Positions 17,872-27,840 of a stretch of DNA of 52,755 nucleotides are shown here, piece by piece. The notes under the pieces are model-generated. The model was not told where the DNA came from. It did not search any database and saw only the letters and a list, made by a program, of their open reading frames with translations. The translations under genes and the position numbers were made by a program. Source of the DNA: FEN-1297 sp964618785 (GTDB taxonomy: Bacteria > Bacteroidota > Ignavibacteria > Ignavibacteriales > Ignavibacteriaceae); assembly GCA_964618785.1 (NCBI GenBank), contig CAZUCY010000009.1, forward strand, positions 1 to 52,755, given 5' to 3'. Positions within the stretch are counted from its first letter, which is position 1, and each line of letters begins with the position of its first letter.

Positions 17872-18006
17872 AAGCTACGAGCCGGAAATTACGAGGTCAA
17901 AATTGACGAGGGCAAATTTGCAAGCGGGATTTATTATTATCTATTGTCTGCCGCGGACCCGGGGCAGGATTATACGATAACTAATAAATTAATGTTGATG
18001 AGGTAA
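17872..18006 (+). pseudogene. Detached type IX C-terminal sorting-domain remnant
   Basis: 44 codons and a stop, with no start codon: 'AGNYEVKIDEGKFASGIYYY', then a short polar stretch and 'TNKLMLMR'. This matches the last third of a type IX sorting domain (usual form AGNYSVxFDASxLASGIYFY ... TKKMLLLK) as seen in intact genes of this window. The N-terminal body and the NYPNPFNP part are missing; an in-frame TGA lies just upstream at 17869-17871. It is therefore the tail of a deleted cargo gene. Confidence 0.7.
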
Positions 18007-18032
18007 GTTTAAATAAGAAAGTATTTTACCCT

Positions 18033-18067
18033 AACCGGTCAGGAAATAATTCCTGACCGGTTTTTTT
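18033..18067 (+). terminator. Strong intrinsic terminator
   Basis: AACCGGTCAGGAA-ATAA-TTCCTGACCGGTT, a perfect 13-bp stem followed by a T run. It lies 26 nt after the sorting-domain remnant and 219 nt after the flotillin-like gene, and would end transcription of both before the GH3 gene. 18068-18196 is an AT-rich promoter region. Confidence 0.9.
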
Positions 18068-18196
18068 TAAACCGGTACGCAGGTGATTAAAATCAAATTA
18101 CTATAAGACCTTTTCAAAGTAGATTATTATTCATAACTTTTACATTATTTTAATTTTTTTTTTAATAGCCGTTAATAAAACAAACAAAGGATAACA

Positions 18197-20827
18197 ATGA
18201 AAAATATTTATTTTTTAATCCTGTCTTTATTATTGTGCTTAATAATAAACCCCTTCATAAAAGCACAAAATGAATCTTACAAAAACCCTTCTTTATCAAT
18301 TGAGAAGAGAGTAGAAGACTTAGTTTCAAGAATGACCTTAAGTGAAAAAATCTCCCAAATGATGAATGAAGCCGCAGCAATTCCCAGATTGGACATACCG
18401 TATTATAACTGGTGGAGCGAGGGTCTGCACGGAGTAGCCCGAACGGGCATTGCGACCGTTTTTCCCCAGGCAATCGGGATGGCTGCTACTTTTAACGACA
18501 GCCTTCTTTATAATGCTGCAACAGTTATTTCAGATGAGTTCAGAGCCAAATACAATGCATACATAAAAGACAAAAAAAATGAAATTTACGTAGGATTAAC
18601 TGTCTGGTCTCCAAATATTAATATATTCAGGGATCCGCGCTGGGGAAGAGGACAGGAAACTTATGGTGAAGACCCATATTTGACGTCCAGGATGGGAGTT
18701 GCTTTTGTTAAAGGGATGCAAGGTAATGATCCGGTTTATTTAAAGACTGTTTCTACTCCAAAACATTATGTAGTGCATAGCGGACCCGAGCCGCTGCGTC
18801 ATAAGTTTAATGCAGAGATAAGCGAACGCGATTTTTTAGATACTTATACACCCGCTTTTGAAGCATGTATTAAAGAAGGGAAAGCATATTCAATAATGGC
18901 ATCATATAACAGCTATAGAGGCATACCCGCAAGCGGCAGTAAATATCTTCTTACAAAATTATTAAGAGATAAATGGGGTTTCAAGGGTTATGTAGTATCC
19001 GACTGCGATGCTGTGAGTGATATTTATTTTGGGCACAAATATACTTCATCATTAACTGAAGCAACGGCATTGGCAGTTAAAGCAGGCTGCGATCTTGACT
19101 GCGGCGATTCATATAGTCATTTGAAAGAAGCCGTTGCTAAAGGATACCTAAGCGAAAAAGACATTGACAGGTCTGTAAAAAGATTAATGGACGCACGGTT
19201 TCGTTTGGGAATGTTCGATCCTAAAAATGCAGTAAAATATAATAATATTCCGCCAAGTGTAAATGACTCGCCGGCGCACAGAAAACTTTCAATTATCGCC
19301 GCGCAGGAGAGCATGGTTTTATTGAAGAATGAAAACAATCTTTTACCGCTAAAGAAGAACTTAAATGCTATTGCAGTAATTGGTCCGAATGCGGATAACC
19401 CGGATGTAATGTACGGCAACTATAATGGAACTCCATCCAAATATGTTACACCTTTAGAGGGAATAAAAAATGAAGTTTCAAAATCTACAAAAGTCTATTA
19501 TGCCTTAGGTGATAATTATATTGAAGGTCAAGCGACCCTGAATATTATTCCCGGCAAGTATTTAATGTCGGGCAATAATTACGGATTAAGAGGCGAATAT
19601 TATCCAAACATGGATTTATCGGGAGATCCTAAAGAAATCAGGATTGATTCGGCAATCAATTTTACCTGGGATAATATAAGTCCGGCGACAGGACTTTCAG
19701 TTAATTATTATTCCGTGAGGTGGACGGGAGAATTAGCAGCGCCTAAAACGGGTAAATATCAATTAGGGATAACCGGCGATGACGGTTACAGATTATTTTT
19801 AGATGACAGTCTTGTTATTAACGATTGGAAAGTGCAAGGACCTTCAACCAATACTTGTAATGTTGAATTTCTCAAAGGGAGCAGGCATAAGATAAAGGTA
19901 GAATATTTTCAGAATACAGGGGGTGCAAGCATCCAATTTGCGTGGAATATATATGACAAGGATCCGGGAAAAGAAGCACTTGAAATTGCAAGGAAATCGG
20001 ATGTAATAATTTACTGCGGCGGAATTTCTCCTACACTTGAAGGTGAAGAAATGAGCGTTTCATACGAAGGATTCAGCGGAGGAGACCGGACATCCATAAA
20101 CCTGCCGGGCATTCAGGAAAAACTGCTTAAGGAATTGAAAGCTACCGGCAAGCCTATAATTTTTGTTATGATGAACGGAAGCGCTTTAGCAATAAATTGG
20201 GAAAATAAAAACATACCTTCTATCATTGAAGCCTGGTATCCCGGGCAGGAAGGCGGTACTGCAATTGCAAACATTATATTTGGGGATTATAATCCTGCAG
20301 GACGATTGCCCGTTACATTTTATAAATCTACAGATCAGCTTCCGGCTTTTGAAGATTATAATATGAGAGGGCGGACATACAGATTTTTTGAAAGTGAGCC
20401 TTTATATCCGTTTGGTTATGGTTTAAGTTACACATCATTTAAATACAGCGGTCTTAATGTGCAGCAAGAAGCAAAAACCGGAGATACAATCAGAGTAAGA
20501 GTAAAAGTAAAAAATGAGGGTAAAATGGATGGCGATGAAGTTGCAGAGCTTTATATTAAGCATATCAAAGCGCCTGTTCCCGTTCCGATTCATGAACTTA
20601 AAGGATTTAAAAGAATTCACTTGAAGAAAGGGGAAGAGAAGGAAATTGAATTTAATTTAACGCCATTCAACATATCTGTAATAAGTGACGATAATAAAAG
20701 AGTAGTTGTACCGGGTGATATTGAAATATTTGCGGGCGGAAGCCAGCCGGTTGAGAATCAGATTGGAAAGAAGAAAATTGTTGAAACAAAAATTACGCTC
20801 AAAGGCGATAAATATGTAATAGAATAA
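18197..20827 (+). CDS. GH3 glycoside hydrolase with inserted PA14 domain (beta-xylosidase/beta-glucosidase type)
   Basis: 876 residues. Signal peptide 1-23. The GH3 N-terminal barrel spans about 30-330, with 'NWWSEGLHGVART', 'RDPRWGRGQETYGEDPYL', 'KHYVVHSGPEPLRH' and the nucleophile Asp in 'VVSDCDAVSD' (about residue 268). The C-terminal sandwich (about 375 onward) is split by a PA14 domain at about 460-590 (LRGEYYPNMDLSG ... TGDDGYRLFLDD). The candidate acid/base region is 'EGEEMSVSYEGFSGGDR' at about 613. A fibronectin-III-like domain closes the protein (about 790-870). The 'DRTSINLPGIQ' motif and GEDPYL are those of xylosidase-like GH3 enzymes, but specificity cannot be settled. It is probably periplasmic, since no sorting domain is present. 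AAAGGA precedes the ATG. It stands alone, with a strong terminator upstream. Confidence 0.9.
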   Translation: MKNIYFLILSLLLCLIINPFIKAQNESYKNPSLSIEKRVEDLVSRMTLSEKISQMMNEAAAIPRLDIPYYNWWSEGLHGVARTGIATVFPQAIGMAATFNDSLLYNAATVISDEFRAKYNAYIKDKKNEIYVGLTVWSPNINIFRDPRWGRGQETYGEDPYLTSRMGVAFVKGMQGNDPVYLKTVSTPKHYVVHSGPEPLRHKFNAEISERDFLDTYTPAFEACIKEGKAYSIMASYNSYRGIPASGSKYLLTKLLRDKWGFKGYVVSDCDAVSDIYFGHKYTSSLTEATALAVKAGCDLDCGDSYSHLKEAVAKGYLSEKDIDRSVKRLMDARFRLGMFDPKNAVKYNNIPPSVNDSPAHRKLSIIAAQESMVLLKNENNLLPLKKNLNAIAVIGPNADNPDVMYGNYNGTPSKYVTPLEGIKNEVSKSTKVYYALGDNYIEGQATLNIIPGKYLMSGNNYGLRGEYYPNMDLSGDPKEIRIDSAINFTWDNISPATGLSVNYYSVRWTGELAAPKTGKYQLGITGDDGYRLFLDDSLVINDWKVQGPSTNTCNVEFLKGSRHKIKVEYFQNTGGASIQFAWNIYDKDPGKEALEIARKSDVIIYCGGISPTLEGEEMSVSYEGFSGGDRTSINLPGIQEKLLKELKATGKPIIFVMMNGSALAINWENKNIPSIIEAWYPGQEGGTAIANIIFGDYNPAGRLPVTFYKSTDQLPAFEDYNMRGRTYRFFESEPLYPFGYGLSYTSFKYSGLNVQQEAKTGDTIRVRVKVKNEGKMDGDEVAELYIKHIKAPVPVPIHELKGFKRIHLKKGEEKEIEFNLTPFNISVISDDNKRVVVPGDIEIFAGGSQPVENQIGKKKIVETKITLKGDKYVIE

Positions 20828-20882
20828 TTAACTATTCAACATTCGTAATTGTATTGGTTTATCCTTCTAATAAGAGATATTT

Positions 20883-23800
20883 ATGAAAGTGAGATCAAAA
20901 ACAAAGGAAGACTTGCTTAAGGAGCTTAAATCGCTGCAAAGAAAAGTGAGCCGTCTTGAAAAAGCCAGCCGAAAACTAAGCAGCAGCCAAGCCGAAGAAA
21001 TACGCCGGAGTGAAGAGAAATATCATAATATTTTTGAGGAATCCTTTGACGGGCTCTTTATTTCATCGCCTCAAGGGAAGATATTGGATATCAATAAAAG
21101 TGGTTTGTTGATATCCGGATACGATTCTAAAGAAGAAGTTTTCAAATTGAATTTGGGTACTAACGTTTACCCCAATCCGGAAGAAAGACAGCGCATTCTT
21201 TCAATGGTTAATTCGCAAGGCAGCGCTGAATATGAAGTGGAATTTAAGAAAAAGGGCGGTGAAATAAGGAACGTACACTGCTCTCTCGTGGCTGTGAAAG
21301 ATAGCTCGGGAGTAATAAGTTCATACAGAGGGATTATCCGTGATATCAGCAAGCAAAGGCAATCAGAGAAAGCGCTGCGGGAAAGCGAAGCCCGGTTAAA
21401 ACGGGCAGAACTTGCATCCAAATCCGGCAATTGGGAATTGCATATCGATTCCCAAATTATGTTTTCTTCCGAAGGCGCTGAAAAAATCTATGGTTTAAGT
21501 AAGAGTCCTTCCGATTATAAAATAATTAAAAATATTCCACTTCCTGAATACCGTCCATTGCTTAACAGCGCCATGAAAAATTTAATTGAAAACAATCAGC
21601 CTTACGATATAGAATTCAAAATTAAGACTGCCGACACCGGTGAAATAAAAGATATTCATTCAATTGCAGAATATGATAAGGAAAGGAAAATACTTTTTGG
21701 CGTTATTCAAGACATTACTTCACTTAAACACATAGAAGATATTTTGCACGAAAGTGAAGAGCGATATTATTCAATTTTTAAAAACAGTATCGGCGCAATT
21801 TTTTTAATCAGACCGGATGGCTCAATACTTATTGCCAATCCGGAAGCATGTAGTATTTTTGGGCGGACAGAGGAAGAACTTCGATTATTGGGGAGGGAAA
21901 ACATCGTTGATATAACAGACCCGCGTTTAGCTGCTTCATTAGAAGAACGCACACGTACAGGGAGGTTTAAAGGAGAACTTACTTTTATTCGAAAAGATGG
22001 GACAAAATTTCCCGGACTGGTAGCGGCTAATGTATTCCCGGATAAAGAAGGCAATAAACAAATAAGCTTAGTTATATACGATATAACGGATAAAAAACGG
22101 ACAGAGGAGATCCTTATAAAAAACAAAGCGCTGTTGCGTACTCTGATTGACGCTATTCCTGATTTAATTTGGTTAAAAGATTCTGAGGGGAGATATCTGC
22201 AATGCAACAGGCGCTTTGAAGATTTCTTTGGTGCAAAGGAAGAAGAAATTGCCGGAAAAACAGATTACGATTTTGTGAATAAAGAGCTGGCGGATTCATT
22301 CCGGCAGAATGACAAAGCCGCAATTGCAGCCGGGAAATCTACAATGAATGAAGAACAGGTGACTTTTTCTGATGGACACAATGAAATCCTGGAAACGATC
22401 AAAACTCCCCTTTATGAAAGCGATGGAAGGTTTATTGGTGTCTTGGGCATTAGCCATGACATAACCGCGCGCAAGCAGATGGAAGAAGCGCTATTTGAAA
22501 ATAAAGAAAGGATGAGGGCTATAGTTGAAGGCACACCACACCTTTTCTTCTATACGCAAGACACTGAAGCAAACATTACCTATGTATCTCCGACAGTTGA
22601 GCAAATTACAGGGTATAAAGCCAATATTTGGTTAAACAGGAAAGATTGGTTTATCACTGACTCGATATTTAATAAGACTGCGATAGAGAAAACACATGCT
22701 AAACTGCGGGGAGAAATTACAGAGGAACCCACACTTATAGAAATCCGTCATGCCGCCGGAAATTCAATTCTACTGGAAGTATATGAATATCCAATTATAA
22801 AAAATGGAATTTTAGCCGGGCTGCGGGGAGTTGCACACGATATAACCGATAAAAAGCGGACTGAAGAAGAACTGCGCCAATTGAACCGCAAACTGCACGC
22901 TATCAGTAATTGCAACCAGACTCTGCTACGGGCTGTTGACGAACAGACCTTACTGAACGATATCTGCCGCATCATTTGCGACGAAGGAGGTTACCGCCTG
23001 GTTTGGGTAGGGTATGCCGAACAAGATGAGACTAAATCCGTGCTCCCTGCAGCCTGGGCAGGGTTCGATAGCGGGTACATAGCAAACGCCAAACTTAGCT
23101 GGGCAGACGACACGGCACTAGGACTGGGACCTGCAGGAAAAGCTATCCGAAGCGGTGAAATAATCTGTGTTCAGGATTTCACAACCGACCCGCAAATGGC
23201 TCCATGGCGCGAAAGCGCTTTGCAGCACGGATATCGCTCCGGTATTGCACTGCCTCTAAAGGACGAAAGCACAAAAGTATTCGGCGTTCTCCTGATTTAT
23301 TCCTCAGAGCCCACTGCTTATACTCCCGATGAAATACAGCTCCTGGAAGAATTATCAAACGATTTGGCGTTCGGCATCACCGCCTTGCGTAATCGCAACA
23401 TGCGCAAGCGATTGGAAAATGAATTGCAATTTAAAAATGATATTTTATCCACACAGCAGGAAGCATCGATTGATGGAATCCTCGTGGTAGATGAAGGCGC
23501 CAATATAATATCCTACAACCACCGGTTTGTCGAGATGTGGGATATCCCAATAGAGCTGGTTGAGAAAAAAGACGATGAACCTGTTTTGAAGTTTGTGACG
23601 GATAAAGTGGCGGATACCCAAATGTTTCTTCAGCGGGTTCGATACCTATATAAGAACAACCGGGAAACAAGCCAGGAAGAAATTGTTCTAAAGAACGGAC
23701 AGATCTTTGAGCGCTATTCGGCTCCAATAATCGGACCGGACAATCAATTTTATGGGCGTGTGTGGTATTTCCATGATATTACCAAACGTAAACAGTCCGA

Positions 23801-25322
23801 AGAATTCTTAAAAAAGCAGAAGGATGAGTTTGAAACTATTTTTAATCTCGTTCCCGCTCAGATATGGTTTAAGGATACTCATAACAATTTCATTCGTGTA
23901 AACAGCCAGGTCTGCCAAGATATTGGAATAACTAATGATAAGATTGAAGGTCGCTCTGCCGAAGAGTTATTCCCTGCTTTTGCCAGACAATATTACGAGG
24001 ATGATCTCACGGTGATTAATTCCGGCAAACCTAAACTTGGAATTATTGAGCAGATGAATACCGCAACAGGAAATATTATATGGCTGAGCGCTGATAAAAT
24101 CCCAGTTTTCGGAGAAGATGGCGAAGTTAATGGCATTATTTTATTTGCTCAAAATATAACGGAACGCAAGCGTGCAGAAGAGGAATTACTTAAATATAAG
24201 GATCATCTTTTGGATATGGTAAATGAAAGAACCTCAGAGCTGGAACAATCCCGTGAGACGTTCAGAGCTCTGACTGAAAACACAAAAGATGTTATAATAA
24301 GGGTTAATGATAGATTTCAATTTTTATACGCAAATGCAGCGCTGGGAGATATATTTGGTATACCGGCAAAGGAATATATCGGTAGAACGCTTTCCGAGAT
24401 AGGATTTTCCAAAAACATTACGGAAGGATTGGAATCACTGCTTAAAAAAGTATTTGAGACCAAGAAAAGCGACCGTATTGAATTTCAATTGCCAAATGGA
24501 ATTTGGGGTGACCTAATAGCAATACCGGAGTTTGACATTGATGGGAATGTGTGCTCGATAATAATTTCTGCAAGAGATATAACGGAATTTAAAAAACTTC
24601 AACTGGAAATTGAAGATGCACTTGAAAAAGAGAAGGAATTAAATCAACTGAAAAACCGTTTTATATCCATGATCTCTCATGAATACAGAACACCTCTTAC
24701 TTCCATTCTCTCTTCCGCAGAAATATTGGAATTAGGAGATGAAAAATACACTAAAGAAAAAAAGAAAATCCACTTTGCCAGAATACAAAAAAATGTGGAC
24801 TATTTGATAAATATGATTGATGAAGTGTTATATGCTAATAGAATTGACAGCAATAGAATTGAGTTATCTTTTCAAAAGATCAACTTAGCAGATTTCTGCA
24901 CAGAAATATTCGACGAAATGAAAGGTTTATACCCGGGAATAAAATCATGTATAAAAATTGATCTTATAAAAGATTATTACAATATTGATACGGACATAAT
25001 GAAAAAAATTCTGGTCAATCTGATTTCAAACGCTTATAAATACAATATCGAAAAAGGGAATGTAGACTTTATTATAAACTCGGAAACAGATAAATTGGTT
25101 TTCAAAATTACCGATACAGGAATCGGCATTCCGGAAGATGAGCAAAAAAATGTTTTTGAGCCTTTTGCCAGGATGTCAAATGTACAGCATATTAAAGGTA
25201 CTGGACTTGGATTAAGCATTGTAAAAAAATCAATTGAACAACTTGGCGGTACAATTGCTTTTACAAGCAAAAAAGGAGAAGGAACTACATTTACGGTGAC
25301 AATTCCGAACAAAGAATTATAG
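20883..25322 (+). CDS. Multi-PAS/GAF sensor histidine kinase
   Basis: 1479 residues, with no membrane segment, so cytoplasmic. The order is a short N-terminal coiled coil (1-40), five PAS domains (about 45-160, 165-280, 285-405, 410-535, 540-655, each ending in a DIT/DIS motif and PAC segment), a GAF domain (about 665-830), three more PAS domains (about 835-965, 970-1095, 1105-1220), HisKA with phospho-acceptor His at about 1265 (ISHEYRTPLTSI), and HATPase_c with 'LVNLISNAYKYN', 'DTGIGIPE' and 'GTGLGLSIVKK'. It autophosphorylates and should pass phosphate to the response regulator that starts 9 bp after its stop. The N-terminus and second PAS domain are closely similar to those of the kinase at 38709-41468. 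Confidence 0.92.
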   Translation: MKVRSKTKEDLLKELKSLQRKVSRLEKASRKLSSSQAEEIRRSEEKYHNIFEESFDGLFISSPQGKILDINKSGLLISGYDSKEEVFKLNLGTNVYPNPEERQRILSMVNSQGSAEYEVEFKKKGGEIRNVHCSLVAVKDSSGVISSYRGIIRDISKQRQSEKALRESEARLKRAELASKSGNWELHIDSQIMFSSEGAEKIYGLSKSPSDYKIIKNIPLPEYRPLLNSAMKNLIENNQPYDIEFKIKTADTGEIKDIHSIAEYDKERKILFGVIQDITSLKHIEDILHESEERYYSIFKNSIGAIFLIRPDGSILIANPEACSIFGRTEEELRLLGRENIVDITDPRLAASLEERTRTGRFKGELTFIRKDGTKFPGLVAANVFPDKEGNKQISLVIYDITDKKRTEEILIKNKALLRTLIDAIPDLIWLKDSEGRYLQCNRRFEDFFGAKEEEIAGKTDYDFVNKELADSFRQNDKAAIAAGKSTMNEEQVTFSDGHNEILETIKTPLYESDGRFIGVLGISHDITARKQMEEALFENKERMRAIVEGTPHLFFYTQDTEANITYVSPTVEQITGYKANIWLNRKDWFITDSIFNKTAIEKTHAKLRGEITEEPTLIEIRHAAGNSILLEVYEYPIIKNGILAGLRGVAHDITDKKRTEEELRQLNRKLHAISNCNQTLLRAVDEQTLLNDICRIICDEGGYRLVWVGYAEQDETKSVLPAAWAGFDSGYIANAKLSWADDTALGLGPAGKAIRSGEIICVQDFTTDPQMAPWRESALQHGYRSGIALPLKDESTKVFGVLLIYSSEPTAYTPDEIQLLEELSNDLAFGITALRNRNMRKRLENELQFKNDILSTQQEASIDGILVVDEGANIISYNHRFVEMWDIPIELVEKKDDEPVLKFVTDKVADTQMFLQRVRYLYKNNRETSQEEIVLKNGQIFERYSAPIIGPDNQFYGRVWYFHDITKRKQSEEFLKKQKDEFETIFNLVPAQIWFKDTHNNFIRVNSQVCQDIGITNDKIEGRSAEELFPAFARQYYEDDLTVINSGKPKLGIIEQMNTATGNIIWLSADKIPVFGEDGEVNGIILFAQNITERKRAEEELLKYKDHLLDMVNERTSELEQSRETFRALTENTKDVIIRVNDRFQFLYANAALGDIFGIPAKEYIGRTLSEIGFSKNITEGLESLLKKVFETKKSDRIEFQLPNGIWGDLIAIPEFDIDGNVCSIIISARDITEFKKLQLEIEDALEKEKELNQLKNRFISMISHEYRTPLTSILSSAEILELGDEKYTKEKKKIHFARIQKNVDYLINMIDEVLYANRIDSNRIELSFQKINLADFCTEIFDEMKGLYPGIKSCIKIDLIKDYYNIDTDIMKKILVNLISNAYKYNIEKGNVDFIINSETDKLVFKITDTGIGIPEDEQKNVFEPFARMSNVQHIKGTGLGLSIVKKSIEQLGGTIAFTSKKGEGTTFTVTIPNKEL

Positions 25323-25331
25323 GATAGACGA

Positions 25332-26087
25332 ATGTTTAAGCTGCTTGTTATTGAGGATGAGGATGATATCCGTGAAAATATAAGAGAAATATTTGAATTA
25401 AACGGATACGAGGTGTGTGCCGCTGTTAACGGATCGGAAGGGATTAAACTTGCTGGAGAGTTTAAACCGGATCTTATTTTATGCGACATAACAATGCCGG
25501 TAATTGACGGATTCGAGGTTAAAAAAACACTTAGCGGGAAAAAGCGAACATCCTTAATTCCCTTTATTTTTCTGACTGCAAAGGCGGATATCAAAAGTAT
25601 TCGTGAAGGAATGAATTTGGGAGCGGATGATTATATTGTAAAACCTATCCACGCCAAAGAATTGGTAAATGCCGTCAATAAACGAATGGAAAGAATTTCG
25701 GAATTAAAAGCAACCCAAACAGATAAAAATCCCGGACAAAAATTAACACTTGAAGACAAAATACCTTTAAATACCGGAAGCGGACATCTTTTTATTCAAA
25801 TTAATAATATTGTTGCTATTACAGTGAAAGAGGACTATACTATGGTCTTCACAAACGAAGGCAAAAGAATAATTATAAAGAAGACTATAAAAAGCTGGGA
25901 AAGTATTTTACCCGATAAGGTATTCATAAGAGCCCACAGAAACATAGTGGTTAATTTAAACTTCATTGATAAGCTTGAGCCCTGGTTTAACGGAGCTCTA
26001 ATTGCAAAAGTCAGAAATTATCCGGAGTCAATAAAATTCAGCAAGCGCTATTCGCAAAAGGTCAAAAAGATGCTTAAAAACAAATAA
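25332..26087 (+). CDS. LytTR-family response regulator
   Basis: 251 residues. Receiver domain 1-120 with acidic pair (EDEDD), phospho-acceptor Asp52 (LILCDITMP), Thr in 'FLTAKAD' and Lys in 'YIVKPI'. After a linker, a LytTR DNA-binding domain occupies about 150-250 ('IVAITVKEDYTMVFTNEGKR', 'FIRAHRNIVVNLNFIDKL'). It should activate or repress genes when phosphorylated. It starts 9 bp after the PAS kinase with AGGA ahead of the ATG, so that kinase is the expected partner. LytTR sites are usually paired direct repeats; I did not find a convincing pair upstream of nearby genes. Confidence 0.92.
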   Translation: MFKLLVIEDEDDIRENIREIFELNGYEVCAAVNGSEGIKLAGEFKPDLILCDITMPVIDGFEVKKTLSGKKRTSLIPFIFLTAKADIKSIREGMNLGADDYIVKPIHAKELVNAVNKRMERISELKATQTDKNPGQKLTLEDKIPLNTGSGHLFIQINNIVAITVKEDYTMVFTNEGKRIIIKKTIKSWESILPDKVFIRAHRNIVVNLNFIDKLEPWFNGALIAKVRNYPESIKFSKRYSQKVKKMLKNK

Positions 26088-26218
26088 TCGTCTTTTCTTT
26101 TAATTCCACCCACTCACCTCAATATTTATCCCGCTTAACATTAAAATCTAATCGATAAACGATTATTTCTAAAAAAAATTTAATTACTGCGATAATATTG
26201 CTACAAAAAGGAATCGTT

Positions 26219-27301
26219 ATGAAAAATACATTGCTTGTGGTTGAAGATGAATACGACGTTCGTGAAAATATAGCAGAAATACTTACTGAAAATTCTTACA
26301 AAGTTATTAAAGCCTCTAACGGAAAAGAAGCTGCGGACAAAATAATAATGGAAGCGCCCGATCTAATTATATCAGATATTATGATGCCGGAAATGAATGG
26401 ATTTCAATTGCTGGAATTTGTTCAGAACTCAAGAAACTTTGCACATATTCCATTCGTTTTTTTAACCGCAAAATCTTCAATTCAAGAGATTAGGAATGGA
26501 ATGTTGAAAGGCGCGGACGACTATTTTCCAAAGCCATTTAAAGCATTTGAGTTATTGGAAATGATCAGAATAAAATTAAAAAAACAGGAACTAATTAAAG
26601 GACAATTTAATAAAATTAAAGAGAGTATTGCTTTATCTGTTCCGCATGAATTAAGAACCCCTTTAACACCGATACTTGGTTACTCAGAAATGATTGCGGA
26701 TGACGCCAAATCCCTGACGGTAGGTGAGATTGAAAAGATGGCTACCGCTATTATGACAAGCGGAATGCGTCTTCACAGAACTGTTGAAAAATTCATCCTG
26801 TTTACCAATGTACAATATGAATTAAATGAAATAATAAATAATAAATCTCTAAAATTCAACACAACTGAATGTACAGAAGCTATAGTTCTAAAAACGGTAA
26901 AAGGAGAAAATAATTTTAATAACAGCACACACAAATTAGAGTTTAAAATTGAAGAGAGCCGGTTAAAAATTGATGAATCTTATTTTAATATTTGTATTAA
27001 AGAACTTGTTGAAAATGCATTCAAATTTTCGTTTCCGAACACTTTAATTAAAATAACGGGGGAAAATAAGATCAATAATTATGAACTTTCATTTGAAAAC
27101 ACAGGAGGCGGGTTTGCTGAAGGTCAAATAGAAGGGATTAATATCTTTAATAAACAATTTGACCCCACAATGCCCGGCAGCGGTCTTGGTTTACCTATCG
27201 TAAAAAAAATAGCCGAGTACTTCGGCGGCAGACTTGAAGTAGTTAGTGAATCGCAAGGGACTACGAGAGTGACAATTCAAGTTCCAAGGGCAGACGAATA
27301 A
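26219..27301 (+). CDS. Receiver-histidine kinase protein (REC-HisKA-HATPase)
   Basis: 360 residues from the ATG at 26219 (AAGGA upstream; a longer frame from 26198 has no ribosome site). Receiver domain 1-120 with EDEYD, phospho-acceptor Asp53 (LIISDIMMPEMNGF), 'FLTAKSS' and 'YFPKPFK'. It is followed by a HisKA-type H-box, 'VPHELRTPLTPILGYSEM' with His143, and an HATPase domain with 'ELVENAFKFS' and 'GSGLGLPIVKK'. With the receiver first, phosphorylation of Asp53 would control the kinase rather than receive its phosphate. It is cytoplasmic. It lies 131 bp after the LytTR regulator and 25 bp before cheW, linking the two-component and chemotaxis-like parts of the cluster. Confidence 0.88.
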   Translation: MKNTLLVVEDEYDVRENIAEILTENSYKVIKASNGKEAADKIIMEAPDLIISDIMMPEMNGFQLLEFVQNSRNFAHIPFVFLTAKSSIQEIRNGMLKGADDYFPKPFKAFELLEMIRIKLKKQELIKGQFNKIKESIALSVPHELRTPLTPILGYSEMIADDAKSLTVGEIEKMATAIMTSGMRLHRTVEKFILFTNVQYELNEIINNKSLKFNTTECTEAIVLKTVKGENNFNNSTHKLEFKIEESRLKIDESYFNICIKELVENAFKFSFPNTLIKITGENKINNYELSFENTGGGFAEGQIEGINIFNKQFDPTMPGSGLGLPIVKKIAEYFGGRLEVVSESQGTTRVTIQVPRADE

Positions 27302-27326
27302 TAATCTAATTATAAGAAGGAGATAC

Positions 27327-27809
27327 ATGGAAAAAAATAAGCTGGTTAAAAACGAAACAAACGAACTGCTTCAGTTGATTAGTTTTAAATTAGACGGTGA
27401 AGAGTTCGGAATTGATATCCAGATGGTACAAGAGATAATCAGGCTGATGCAAATTACAAAGATTCCCAATTCGCCGGATTTTGTAGACGGCGTGGTAAAT
27501 ATAAGAGGAAGGATAATACCGGTAATCGATTTGCGCTGCAGAATGGGAATGCCGAGAAAAGAGCATGATAATAATACCAGGATAATAGTAGTAAATCTTA
27601 TGGGAAATACGACCGGATTTATAGTAGATGCCGTAAATGAAGTATTGCGTGTACCGGTAAGCATTATAGAAGCGCCTCCTGAAATAGCTGCCGGCGTTAA
27701 TTCGGAATATATAAAGTCTGTGGGAAAACTTGAGGATCGACTTTTAATTCTTATTGATCTTGAAAAAATTTTCACAAAAAGTGAGAAACTTGAATTACAA
27801 TCATATTAA
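27327..27809 (+). CDS. cheW: Chemotaxis coupling protein CheW
   Basis: 160 residues, a single CheW/SH3-like domain: 'LISFKLDGEEFGIDIQMVQE', 'VDGVVNIRGRIIPVIDLR', 'TGFIVDAVNEVLRVP', and a C-terminal 'LLILIDLEKIF'. It normally bridges chemoreceptors to the kinase CheA. It has a very strong ribosome site (AAGGAGATAC before the ATG). It lies 25 bp after the REC-kinase gene and 31 bp before the receptor gene. No cheA is present here, so either a remote CheA is used or the nearby kinases replace it. Confidence 0.93.
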   Translation: MEKNKLVKNETNELLQLISFKLDGEEFGIDIQMVQEIIRLMQITKIPNSPDFVDGVVNIRGRIIPVIDLRCRMGMPRKEHDNNTRIIVVNLMGNTTGFIVDAVNEVLRVPVSIIEAPPEIAAGVNSEYIKSVGKLEDRLLILIDLEKIFTKSEKLELQSY

Positions 27810-27840
27810 TAACAAAATAGAAAAAGAATAAGGAATCTAT

